Positions 18,195 to 26,127 of a stretch of 45,202 nucleotides of DNA are shown here, in pieces. Position numbers and translations under genes: made by a program. Within the stretch, counting starts at the first letter, position 1; each line of letters starts with the position of its first letter. Source of the DNA: Akkermansiaceae bacterium UBA5020 (GTDB lineage: Bacteria; Verrucomicrobiota; Verrucomicrobiia; Verrucomicrobiales; DEV007). Below the pieces are notes generated by a model, which was given only the letters and a program-made list of their open reading frames with translations, was not told the origin of the DNA and did no database searches. The stretch lies in assembly GCA_002396885.1 (NCBI GenBank), contig DGXY01000075.1, forward strand, positions 67,397 through 112,598. The letters run 5' to 3'.

Positions 18195-19607
18195 TCAGGC
18201 GAGAATGCTTTTGAGGACGTGCCCGTGGACGTCGGTAAGGCGGCGTTGTGCACCATTGTGGTAATAGGTCAGCTTCTCGTGATCGAGGCCGAGCAGGTGC
18301 AACACGGTGGCGTAGAAGTCATACACAGTGGCGACATCCACGACGGAGCGACGACCGAAGTCGTCTGTCGCGCCGTAGCTCACGCCGCCTTTCACGCCCG
18401 CGCCCATCATCCAGGTCGTGAAGGCGTCGGGATTGTGATCGCGCCCCGACGTTCCTTCCTGATGCGTGGGCATGCGTCCGAACTCCGTGCACCAGACGAC
18501 GAGCACATCATCCAACAGGCCGCGCTGCTTCATGTCGGTGAGCAACGCGGCGGTAGGCTGGTCGAAGATGGGGCAATGACGCTCGTAGTCGGCCTTCAAC
18601 GTCTTGTGCGCATCCCAATTCAAGAGGCCATCGACGGCGCTGGCGCGGGACGCGCAGTAGAGGCTGACGTAACGCACGCCCTGTTCGAGGAAGCGGCGAG
18701 CGAGCAGACAGTTCTTGGCGTAGGCGGCCTTGAGCTTGTTGCTGTCGCCGGTGCCGTAGAGGTCGTGGACGTGCTGCGGCTCGGCGGCGAGATCACTGAC
18801 CTCCGGCGCGGTGAGCTGCATCTTTGCCGCGAGTTCGTAGGCGGCCATACGGGCGCGGAGTTCATCGTTGCCCGGATGCGCCGCGGCGTGCTCGGCATTG
18901 ATAAACTGCAAAAAGTCGCGCGTGGCCTTTTCGTCATCCGCTCCGATGGAAGCGGGCCGTGCGAGATTGCGCAGCGGCTGCTGGGCGGCCATCGAGACGG
19001 CCTGGTGCTGTGCAGAGAGGAAGCCGTTGCCCCAGTTCGCCTTTCCATTCGGCGGCTCGCCGCGCACGTCCTGAATGGCGACGTAAGTCGGCAGGTTTTC
19101 ATTCGTCGAACCGAGCGCATAACTCACCCACGATCCCGCACTGGGGAAACCCTCGCGGGTGAAGCACGAGTTCATGTAAATGCAGCCGGGCCCGTGCGTG
19201 TTCGTGCGGCTGGTCATCGAATGGATGAAGGCCATGTCGTCCACATGCTTCGCCATGTGCGGCAGCATCGTGGAAATCATCTTCCCACTCTCTCCCGCGG
19301 GAGCGAAGGGCCACGGCGACTTCATGAGGTTGCCGTTCTTGCCCTGGAAGGTGACCTCGACGTCCGCACCCGGCATCGGCGTTCCATGAAACTTCTCCAG
19401 CATCGGCTTGTGGTCCCACAGGTCCATGTGCGAGGCCGCTCCGGGACAGAAAATTTGCAGCACCTGTTTCGCCTTCGGCGCAAAGTGCGTTTTGCCGGGC
19501 GCAGCCAGCAGCTCATTCGTGAACAAACGCGAAAGCGCGACGCCGGTGAGGCCGGTCGTCATCTGGCCGAGAAAGTGGCGGCGGGTGAGGTCGAGGGTTG
19601 AGTTCAT
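18195..19607 (-). CDS. DUF1501 Tat-exported protein
   Basis: 470 residues. The Tat signal is LTRRHFLGQMTTGLTGVA. Family blocks: LQIFCPGAASHMDLWDHKPMLEKFHG, FIHSMTSRTNTHGPGCIYMNS, VWCTEFGRMPTHQEGTSGRDHNPDAFTTW and the C-terminal DFYATVLHLLGLDHEKLTYYHNGAQRRLTDV. The protein has the same length and motif order as the other DUF1501 members here. It is transcribed ahead of the DUF1549/1553 gene with an 8-bp gap, the reverse of the order seen at 3776-7871. Its function is presumed linked to that partner and to glycan processing at the cell envelope; this is unproven. Confidence 0.92.
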   Translation of the reverse strand: MNSTLDLTRRHFLGQMTTGLTGVALSRLFTNELLAAPGKTHFAPKAKQVLQIFCPGAASHMDLWDHKPMLEKFHGTPMPGADVEVTFQGKNGNLMKSPWPFAPAGESGKMISTMLPHMAKHVDDMAFIHSMTSRTNTHGPGCIYMNSCFTREGFPSAGSWVSYALGSTNENLPTYVAIQDVRGEPPNGKANWGNGFLSAQHQAVSMAAQQPLRNLARPASIGADDEKATRDFLQFINAEHAAAHPGNDELRARMAAYELAAKMQLTAPEVSDLAAEPQHVHDLYGTGDSNKLKAAYAKNCLLARRFLEQGVRYVSLYCASRASAVDGLLNWDAHKTLKADYERHCPIFDQPTAALLTDMKQRGLLDDVLVVWCTEFGRMPTHQEGTSGRDHNPDAFTTWMMGAGVKGGVSYGATDDFGRRSVVDVATVYDFYATVLHLLGLDHEKLTYYHNGAQRRLTDVHGHVLKSILA

Positions 19608-19732
19608 GGAAATGAAAGTGAACCAGTTTTGACATGTTTTGGCCTGCCGTCATGCCATCGCCACCGGCGGGAGCAGCGGTGATTTCCCCCGATGGCTCCA
19701 TGCTCTTTGAGTTGCCTAGGAAGCAAATCTCA

Positions 19733-21124
19733 TCAAGCCAGAATCTCCTTCACCACTTCACCATACACATCGGTCAGCCGGAAATCCCTACCCAGGTGGC
19801 GGGCGGTGAGCTTGAGGTGATCGATGCCGAGCAGATGCAGCATGGTGGCGTGGAGGTCGTGGACATGGATCTTGCCGTTGATGGCGCGGTAGCCCATGTC
19901 GTCGGTGTCGCCGTAGGTGAGGCCGGCTTTGACGCCGCCACCGGCCATCCATGAGCAGAAGCTCTCGGGCTGGTGCTCGCGGCCGTGTTTGTCGATGGGC
20001 GATTTGCCGCTGAGATCCTGGCTCCAGGGCGTGCGCCCAAACTCCCCACTCCAGAGCACGAGCGTGTCTTCGAGGAGGCCGCGTGATTTCAAATCCTTGA
20101 GCAGCGCCGCGACCGGTTGATCGGTCTGGGCGCAAAGCTTGGGCAGGTTGCCGCGGATGTCGCCGTGGTGATCCCAGCCCCCGGTGCTGACCTGCACGAA
20201 GCGCACCCCGGCCTCGCTGAGTTTGCGTGCGAGGAGGCAGGCACGGCCGAAGGTGTTCGTGTCCTTGCCGCCAACGCCATAGAGATCGAGCGTTGCCTTG
20301 CTCTCCTTCGAGATGTCGACGATCTCGGGCGTGGTGAGCTGCATGCGGGCGGCGAGTTCCATGTTTTGGATCATGCCTTCCATGTTGGCATCGCCACCGA
20401 GGTCGCCGACGAGACGACGGTTCATGCGGGACATGAAATCCATTCGCTGGCGCTGAATGGCATCGTTCTCGGAGACGTTGCGGAGGTTTTCGACCGGCAG
20501 CGTTTTGCTGTCGAGCGGCACAGTGAGCTTCGTGCCCTGATGAATCGCAGGCAGGAACGCGGAGCCGTATTCACGCACGCCGCCGCCCTGGATGCTGACG
20601 AAACTGGGTAGGTTGGCATTCTCGGTGCCGAGGCCGTAGCTGACCCACGCGCCCATGGAGGGACGCACTTCGGCAAAGGTGCCGGTGTGAAATTGCAGCG
20701 TCGCGCCCGCGTGCTGCGGGTTGTCCGCATTCATCCCGCGCAGGAGGCAGAGGTCGTCGGCGACGGAGGCGAGGTGCGGCATCAGATCGGAGATCATCAT
20801 GCCGCTCTGTCCCCGCGGACGGACGGGAGCCATGGCATCGAGCGCGAGGAACTGCTCGGTGCCGACCTGAGTGACTTCCTTGCGCAGGGGCGAGTCGATC
20901 TTCTGCCCGTGCTTGCGGGCGATGTAGGGCTTCGGGTCAAAGAGGTCCAGTTGCGAGGGACCACCACCCATGAACAGGAAGATGACCCGTTTTGCCCTGG
21001 GGATCATGCCGGGGATGGTGGCAGCGACGGGATTGGCTGCGGCGCTGGCAATGTCGTGCAGGGCGAGAGCACCGAAACCGCAGGCGGTGCGCTGGAGGAG
21101 TTGGCGGCGGGTAAACGTGTTCAT
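19733..21124 (-). CDS. DUF1501 Tat-exported protein, separated from its presumed partner
   Basis: 463 residues with a Tat signal (FTRRQLLQRTACGFGALAL) and the expected blocks VIFLFMGGGPSQLDLFDPKP, LRGMNADNPQHAGATLQFHTG, LWSGEFGRTPWSQ and HDLHATMLHLLGIDHLKLT. The nearest upstream minus-strand gene is the DUF1549/1553 gene at 21961-24531, its likely functional partner, but a plus-strand PIN toxin-antitoxin pair now lies between them. An 8-bp-iteron repeat directly precedes the ATG, so the 5' untranslated region is repeat-derived. It probably needs its own promoter, which I cannot identify. Confidence 0.9.
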   Translation of the reverse strand: MNTFTRRQLLQRTACGFGALALHDIASAAANPVAATIPGMIPRAKRVIFLFMGGGPSQLDLFDPKPYIARKHGQKIDSPLRKEVTQVGTEQFLALDAMAPVRPRGQSGMMISDLMPHLASVADDLCLLRGMNADNPQHAGATLQFHTGTFAEVRPSMGAWVSYGLGTENANLPSFVSIQGGGVREYGSAFLPAIHQGTKLTVPLDSKTLPVENLRNVSENDAIQRQRMDFMSRMNRRLVGDLGGDANMEGMIQNMELAARMQLTTPEIVDISKESKATLDLYGVGGKDTNTFGRACLLARKLSEAGVRFVQVSTGGWDHHGDIRGNLPKLCAQTDQPVAALLKDLKSRGLLEDTLVLWSGEFGRTPWSQDLSGKSPIDKHGREHQPESFCSWMAGGGVKAGLTYGDTDDMGYRAINGKIHVHDLHATMLHLLGIDHLKLTARHLGRDFRLTDVYGEVVKEILA

Positions 21125-21160
21125 GGAGTGGTGGAGGGATGGAGCGCAGCGAAGTCAAAT
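21123..21160. repeat. 8-bp iteron repeat plus GCGCAGCGAAGTCAA tail
   Basis: GGAGTGGTGGAGGGATGGA lies directly before the DUF1501 start codon (minus strand) and is followed by GCGCAGCGAAGTCAA. The same tail occurs at 27360-27374 beside the large iteron array, so both belong to one dispersed repeat family. Confidence 0.65.
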
Positions 21161-21259
21161 GGTGGGATGAAAGACGAAAGAATGGTGAGAGAATTGGGGT
21201 GGCAGGATTCAGCGTGAACGAAGAGTTGCAGCGGTGGCTCGTGGAATTAGAGTGGGGTG

Positions 21260-21520
21260 ATGATCACTGTTACCACTTCGATCCCGGATGATCTCGCGCC
21301 GCAAGCAGGCGACATGCTTCAACTTGAGGCCCAGGTTCAGGCTGATGGATCGTTCATGGTCCTGAAGGCCATCAAACATACCCGGGAGGACCTTGTCGAG
21401 GGGCCTCGGATGAGCCTCACTGAATGGGTTGAAAAATACGCGGGCTCTATGCGCCTTGAACAAGGCGAGACGCGTGAGTCTCTGCGTGATGCCTACCTCG
21501 CCGGGAAGTTTGGGAGCTGA
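21260..21520 (+). CDS. Putative antitoxin of a PIN-type toxin-antitoxin pair
   Basis: 86 residues from the ATG at 21260; a GTG at 21257 is also possible. GAGTGGGG just upstream can serve as a ribosome binding site. The protein is small and acidic. Its C-terminal half (SLTEWVEKYAGSM and ETRESLRDAYLAGKFG) resembles the toxin-binding tails of antitoxins paired with PIN toxins. The N-terminal beta-rich part (ITVTTSIPDDLAPQAGDMLQ) could be an AbrB-like or similar DNA-binding fold, but I cannot assign it. The identity call rests on size, gene order (15 bp before the PIN gene) and composition. With its partner it is the only plus-strand gene in the window. Confidence 0.65.
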   Translation: MITVTTSIPDDLAPQAGDMLQLEAQVQADGSFMVLKAIKHTREDLVEGPRMSLTEWVEKYAGSMRLEQGETRESLRDAYLAGKFGS

Positions 21521-21535
21521 TCCGCCACTCGTGCC

Positions 21536-21946
21536 ATGGCTGTGTTTATCGACACCAATATCCTCCTCGACGTTTTGGAGAAGCGGGTACCACATCAGGT
21601 CGATAGCGAGCAAGTGCTTGTGCGATGCGATCAACTGCAAGAGCCGGTTTTCATCGCGTGGCATGGTCTTGCGACAGCCTTTTACATTTACAGCCGAAAG
21701 GTTGGCGAGGCTGCGGCACATCTCGCCCTGGGGCAGCTGTTGGGCTCGGTTTCGGTGGCATACACCGGACAACGTGAAGCGATGCGTGCTTTTCAACTTC
21801 CGATCTCCGACCTCGAAGATGCCATGCAGGCAGTGGCTGCGGATGCCTGTGGTGCCGATTGTATCGTGACTCGCAACACGCGGGACTTCACGGGTAGCCC
21901 CGTGCCGGTGTTGACGCCGCAGGAGTTTCTCGCGGCACATCCATGA
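21536..21946 (+). CDS. PIN-domain ribonuclease toxin (VapC-like)
   Basis: 136 residues covering one complete PIN domain. Acidic residues expected for the metal site are seen at FIDTNILLDVLE (D6), SDLEDAMQ (D92/E94/D95) and TRNTRDF (D117). The phrase AWHGLATAFYI is typical of the PIN_3-like branch. PIN toxins cut RNA and are held inactive by the antitoxin encoded just upstream. The ATG at 21536 lies 15 bp after the antitoxin stop, with no strong ribosome binding site, so coupled translation is likely. The stop is only 14 bp from the end of the convergent gene at 21961. Confidence 0.85.
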   Translation: MAVFIDTNILLDVLEKRVPHQVDSEQVLVRCDQLQEPVFIAWHGLATAFYIYSRKVGEAAAHLALGQLLGSVSVAYTGQREAMRAFQLPISDLEDAMQAVAADACGADCIVTRNTRDFTGSPVPVLTPQEFLAAHP

Positions 21947-21960
21947 TTGGAGGCATGCGA

Positions 21961-24531
21961 TCATAACCGAAACACAAACTCATTCGAGGCGAGGAGACTG
22001 TGGCAGAGCTCGCGCCACTTGATGGACTCGAGGGCGGGTCGGCCTTTGACGGTGGTGATGAGCGGTTCCACGCTGCCGAGAAAGGCGAGGGCCTCCTCGC
22101 GTTCGGCGCTGCCGAGAGGGCGACTCAGGACGCGGAGCCAGAGGCTTTCGATGCGGGCGACCTCGTCGGGCTCTTCGGCGATGAGCTTGTCGGCGAGAAC
22201 GTGGGCGCGCTTGCGGATGAGGTCGTTGTTGAGGAGAAAAAGCGTCTGCGTGGGAACGATGGTCTGACTCCTCTGACCGGCGATCTCGGCCGGGTTGACG
22301 AAGTCGAAGAAAGCCCGAAGGCGATCCGGTCCGGCGGTACCGTTGCGCAGCACGGGAAGATAGAGGGTGCGCTCAAAATCCTGCGAGGGGCGGGGTTTTC
22401 GATGAGTGTAGTTCGGTGGATTGACGCCTTTCAAAGCAAGCGAGCCGCAGTTCTCCGGCTCTTCGAGCACGAGGGCGGGACCGCCGCTGTCGCGAATGAG
22501 TTCGCCGCTCGCGGCGAGCATGGAGTCGCGTATGGCCTCGGCGTCGAGGCGCTGGCGGTTCATGCGCCAATAGAGTTTGTTCTCGGGATCTTTCGATTGC
22601 GGATCGGGGACTGCCGATTTCGGATTGGCGCTGCCGAGGCGATAGGTGCGGCTCAGCACGAGCGAGCGGAGGAAGGATTTCTGCGACCATCCCCCCTCCA
22701 TGAAGCGCGTGGCAAGATGATCGAGCAACTCGGGATCGGTGGGAATCTCGCCGCGCAGGCCGAAGTAATCGACGCTGGGCACGATGCCGGTGGCGAAGAG
22801 CTTCTGCCAGATGCGGTTCACGGTGACACGGGCGGTGAGCGGGTGGCGTTTGTCGGCAAGCCACTCCGCGAGTTGAAGACGGCCGCTCTGCCCGGCGGGG
22901 ATGGCAGGAAACGGTTCCCATGAGGCGACACGAACGGTTCCGCGAGGGACGACGGACCCGGTCGTGTAGGGATTTCCCCGCACATGCACAGGCATGTCAG
23001 CGGGCTCGGTGCCGTCGCTCATGGCGAAGGCGCGCGGCGTTTTATCCTTGAAGAACTCAGCATGTTTGATGGTCTCGCCGAGCTTCTTGATCTGCGCGTC
23101 GAGTTCGTCCCGCCGCTTGACGAGGGCGTCCTTGTCATCCGTGGCCTTGGCTTCCGGAGAAGGCGCGATCTCGCGTTCCGCATTGTCGGTGGCAGCAACC
23201 GGGGCGGCGGGCACGGTGCTCTTGCCGAGGGCGGCGAGTTGTTTTGTCAGGGCGGCTTTCTCATCGGAGAGCTTCTTTTCTTCGGCCTTGAGGCCTGCGA
23301 TGCGTTGCTCGTTTTCGGCTTCGAGCTGCTTCCGCGCGGCGAGTTGCGCGGGTGTCTCCGGCAGGACGGTGCTGTTGAGCGTGCTCCACACGCCCATGTC
23401 GGGCATCTTGCGCGACGAGGGCGAACTGTGCAGCATCCCGGCGATCCCGTAGTAATCCTCGACGCCGATGGGATCGAATTTATGATCGTGGCAACGCACG
23501 CAGCCGAGAGTCATGCCCATGAAAGTCTGTCCGATCCGGTTGACCTGGGTATCGATGTGGTCCGCCTCCATCCTCGCCTTGTCGGGATTCACGATTTCGA
23601 TGTCACCCACCATGAGGAAACCGGTGGCGACGATGTTCTCGGCGCGGTCTTCGGTGGATTCCGACGGCATCAAATCCCCCGCGATCTGCTCGCGAACGAA
23701 CTCGTCGAAAGGTTTGTCCGCGTTGAAGGAATCGATGAGGTAGTCGCGGTAGCGCCAGGCGTGCTCGGCGAAAACGTTGTTGGAGGTCCCGATCATGTCG
23801 GCGTAGCCGGTGAGATCGAGCCAGTGCCTCGCCCAGCGTTCCCCGTAGCCTTTCGAGGCGAGGAGACGATCCACGACCACCTCGAAGGCATGCGGCGAGG
23901 AATCCTGCGCAAAGGCCAGAACGTCCGTCTCGGTGGGCGGCAGGCCCGTGAGGTCAAGGCTCACGCGTCGCAGCCAGGTGTAGCGATCCGCATCCGCGAC
24001 GGGCGCGATGCCTTCCTGCTCCTGCTTTGCACGGATGAAATGATCGAGGGGATCGAGCGGCCATTGCGTGTCCTGGATTCGGGGAGGCAAGGGATCGCGG
24101 ACCGGCTGGAAGGCCCAGAACTTGCGGCCTTCGACGAGGTCGATGCCTTTTTTCAGTTTGGAGGTTCCGGAGCTGCGCGGGTCATGGGCACCGGTTTTGA
24201 CCCATTCTTCGAGAATCGCGATCTCGCCGGCCGGGAGTTTGGCCTTGGGCGGCATCTCGAACTCCGCGTCGACATAGCGAACCGCCTTGACGAGCAGGCT
24301 CGCCTCCACGTCGCCGGGCTCAATGGCCGAACCGTTGTCTCCGCCTTCGACCCAGCCGGAGCGCGAGTCGAGCGCGAGGCCGCCCTTGATCTTGGTGCCG
24401 TGCGAGTGGCACTCAAAGCAGCGCTTTTGCAGGATGGGCAGGACTTTGGAGTCGAAGAAGGCGGTATCGGCTGCGTGGCTGGTGACGCAAAGGGATAACA
24501 AAAAGATCAGTGACAAAAAAATGAACTTCAT
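21961..24531 (-). CDS. PSCyt1/DUF1549/DUF1553 cytochrome c protein with coiled coil
   Basis: 856 residues. A signal peptide (MKFIFLSLIFLLSLCVTSHA) precedes CFECH at 38-42 and the cytochrome domain. DUF1549 (RRVSLDLTGLPP, ARHWLDLTGYADMIG) ends in CVRCHDHKFDPIGVEDYY. A charged heptad-rich stretch at roughly residues 410-500 (QLEAENEQRIAGLKAEEKKL, KKLGETIKHAEFF) should form a coiled coil between DUF1549 and DUF1553, at the point where the paralogue at 15325-18186 carries an F5/8C domain. DUF1553 follows (RVTVNRIWQKLFATGIVPSVDYFG). The ATG overlaps the stop of the GntR regulator by 4 bp, tying this gene to the sugar-acid operon upstream. Confidence 0.92.
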   Translation of the reverse strand: MKFIFLSLIFLLSLCVTSHAADTAFFDSKVLPILQKRCFECHSHGTKIKGGLALDSRSGWVEGGDNGSAIEPGDVEASLLVKAVRYVDAEFEMPPKAKLPAGEIAILEEWVKTGAHDPRSSGTSKLKKGIDLVEGRKFWAFQPVRDPLPPRIQDTQWPLDPLDHFIRAKQEQEGIAPVADADRYTWLRRVSLDLTGLPPTETDVLAFAQDSSPHAFEVVVDRLLASKGYGERWARHWLDLTGYADMIGTSNNVFAEHAWRYRDYLIDSFNADKPFDEFVREQIAGDLMPSESTEDRAENIVATGFLMVGDIEIVNPDKARMEADHIDTQVNRIGQTFMGMTLGCVRCHDHKFDPIGVEDYYGIAGMLHSSPSSRKMPDMGVWSTLNSTVLPETPAQLAARKQLEAENEQRIAGLKAEEKKLSDEKAALTKQLAALGKSTVPAAPVAATDNAEREIAPSPEAKATDDKDALVKRRDELDAQIKKLGETIKHAEFFKDKTPRAFAMSDGTEPADMPVHVRGNPYTTGSVVPRGTVRVASWEPFPAIPAGQSGRLQLAEWLADKRHPLTARVTVNRIWQKLFATGIVPSVDYFGLRGEIPTDPELLDHLATRFMEGGWSQKSFLRSLVLSRTYRLGSANPKSAVPDPQSKDPENKLYWRMNRQRLDAEAIRDSMLAASGELIRDSGGPALVLEEPENCGSLALKGVNPPNYTHRKPRPSQDFERTLYLPVLRNGTAGPDRLRAFFDFVNPAEIAGQRSQTIVPTQTLFLLNNDLIRKRAHVLADKLIAEEPDEVARIESLWLRVLSRPLGSAEREEALAFLGSVEPLITTVKGRPALESIKWRELCHSLLASNEFVFRL

Positions 24532-25244
24532 GGTTGTTTTGCCTTTCTGGTTTTGAGGGCGATCAGGTCCATGTCCTCCCCGGCGGCGAGGATGTGGAAA
24601 CGCATCGCGATGCGGGCAGCTTCGGGATCGCGGTTCTCGATGGCGGACAAAATGGCTTCGTGGTGCTCGATGGCGGTTTTCTTGCCGATGCGACCGATGG
24701 TGCGCAGCCGGCTGGTGACACCGATCTCGGCGAGCGAATCGAGAATGAGCCGGTAAATCAGATTGCCGCTCGCGTCGGCAATGGCGTGATGAGCCGCGAT
24801 GTCAGCCTCAATCGCGGCGACATTGTCAGGGGCCTTTTCCAACTGGGTTTGGATCCGGCGCAGCGTGCGGACTTGCTCCTTCGTGGCGCGCTCTGCCGCC
24901 AGGGCCGCAGCATCCGGCTCGATGGAAAGACGCGCCTCATTGAGTTGCTGAAGACGATCCGCCATATCAGGAATGAGCAGCGAAAGCGAGTCATTCAAAG
25001 GCCTGTGCAATCGATCGACGATCTTGATTCCGGTCCCATGCTGGATCTCCAGCATGCCCTGCTGTTCGAGCCGCTTCGTGGCCTCGCGAACGACAGTGCG
25101 GCTGACGCCGAGCTTCTCTGCCAACGAGCGTTCGGCGGGAAGCCAGCGTTCCTCTTCGGAACTGGCGCCACGGATGAGCTCGGAGAGTTGCTGACAGACG
25201 CGTTCCACGAGGGATGCAGGACGTTCGAGTGCGGTGATATTCAT
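24528..25244 (-). CDS. GntR-family regulator, FadR/FCD type
   Basis: 238 residues from the ATG at 25244. The frame is open further upstream, but that part overlaps the SDR gene in another frame and is not coding. The N-terminal winged helix-turn-helix reads LPAERSLAEKLGVSRTVVRE and LEQQGMLEIQHGTG. The C-terminal FCD ligand domain shows the metal-binding set as DIAAHH, EHHEAI and MRFHI. FCD regulators usually sense sugar acids or other carboxylates and bind TGGTNNNACC-like palindromes; two such sites lie at 26041 and 42310. The gene sits between the SDR gene (29 bp upstream) and the DUF1549/1553 gene (4-bp overlap), so it is probably autoregulated. The effector is unknown. Confidence 0.9.
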   Translation of the reverse strand: MNITALERPASLVERVCQQLSELIRGASSEEERWLPAERSLAEKLGVSRTVVREATKRLEQQGMLEIQHGTGIKIVDRLHRPLNDSLSLLIPDMADRLQQLNEARLSIEPDAAALAAERATKEQVRTLRRIQTQLEKAPDNVAAIEADIAAHHAIADASGNLIYRLILDSLAEIGVTSRLRTIGRIGKKTAIEHHEAILSAIENRDPEAARIAMRFHILAAGEDMDLIALKTRKAKQP

Positions 25245-25273
25245 CGGGGAATGGAGCGGGGGAGAGATTGAGT

Positions 25274-26026
25274 TCAATAAGTCGCGCGACCGCCTGAGAG
25301 ATCGAAGACGGCGGCGGTGGTGAAGGAGCAGTCTTCCGAGCAAAGCCAGGCCACGAGGGCGGCGGCCTCTTCCTTTTTGCCAAAGCGTCCCATCGGGATC
25401 TTCGCGAGCATGTAGTCGATGTGCGACTGCTGCATCTGCTGGAGGATGTCCGTGGCGATGACGGCCGGCGTGACAGCATTGACGGTGATGTTCGCCGTAG
25501 CCAGCTCCTTGCCGAGCGATTTGGTCAATGCGATGACAGCAGCCTTTGACGCACTGTAGTGGGCGGCATTGGGATTTCCTTCCTTTCCGGCGATGGAAGC
25601 GATGTTCACGATGCGCCCGTAACCGTTTGAGATGAGGTGCGGCACCACGCTGTGACAGCAGTAAAAGGGTCCGTTGAGATTGATCTCCATCACGCGCCGC
25701 CAGTCGGCTGGATCGAGTTCCCAGGTCTTCGCGTTGCCGCCGGTGATCCCTGCATTGTTGACGAGGATATCGATCTTTCCAAACGCGGCCACGGTGGCTG
25801 CGGTGGCGGCCTGGACGGAGGCAAGATCGGCAAGATCCACTGTGGCGGTGTGCACGGTGTCCGGCGTGCCCATCTCCGCCGAAGCCTGCGCGAGCGCGGT
25901 AGCATCCACATCCCAAAGCGAAACACGTGCACCCGAGGCGAGAAGACGCTCGGCAATGGCACGACCGATCCCTCGGGCACCTCCCGTGATGATGGAAACC
26001 CTGCCCTGGAGGTCGATTCGATTCAT
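25274..26026 (-). CDS. SDR-family dehydrogenase, likely for a 2-keto-3-deoxy sugar acid
   Basis: 250 residues, a classical short-chain dehydrogenase. The cofactor loop TGGARGIG is at about 14-21, NNAG at 90-93, and the catalytic Ser144, Tyr157 and Lys161 (YSASK) are all present. The acidic WDVD after the second beta strand favours NAD+. The C-terminal FDLSGGRATY resembles, from memory, SDRs of the non-phosphorylating L-fucose/L-rhamnose routes that oxidise 2-keto-3-deoxy sugar acids, whose product is then split by an FAH-family hydrolase. The FAH stub at 42022-42279 and the lactonase next door support this. The exact substrate is inference. It is the first gene after the operator-like site. 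Confidence 0.88.
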   Translation of the reverse strand: MNRIDLQGRVSIITGGARGIGRAIAERLLASGARVSLWDVDATALAQASAEMGTPDTVHTATVDLADLASVQAATAATVAAFGKIDILVNNAGITGGNAKTWELDPADWRRVMEINLNGPFYCCHSVVPHLISNGYGRIVNIASIAGKEGNPNAAHYSASKAAVIALTKSLGKELATANITVNAVTPAVIATDILQQMQQSHIDYMLAKIPMGRFGKKEEAAALVAWLCSEDCSFTTAAVFDLSGGRATY

Positions 26027-26040
26027 ACGACAGGCCTTTG

Positions 26041-26058
26041 GTAGGAGGTCATACCAGT
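26041..26058. promoter_or_regulatory. Operator-like site before SDR-GntR (copy 1)
   Basis: GTAGGAGGTCATACCAGT lies 14 nt upstream of the SDR start codon. Its core is an inverted repeat on either strand (GGT-ATG-ACC read on the minus strand), like the TGGTNNNACC sites of FCD-type GntR regulators. It matches 42310-42327 at 17 of 18 positions. A site this close to the start would fit repression by the co-encoded GntR protein. Confidence 0.6.
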
Positions 26059-26127
26059 AGGATCGATCATCGCGAGCCTTCTACAAGGCCCTGAATGCGT
26101 GATCCGTGTTAACGCCCCCTGATTCGA

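Noticed and set aside
19608..19732. Small gene in the gap between two DUF1501 genes
   Set aside because: The only frame (62 codons) runs into the next gene in the wrong frame and has no recognisable pattern; the gap is more likely a spacer or promoter region.
25245..25916. N-terminal extension of the GntR regulator through an upstream open frame
   Set aside because: The extension overlaps the SDR gene in another frame and is rich in Arg/His with no domain pattern; the winged helix begins properly at the ATG at 25244.
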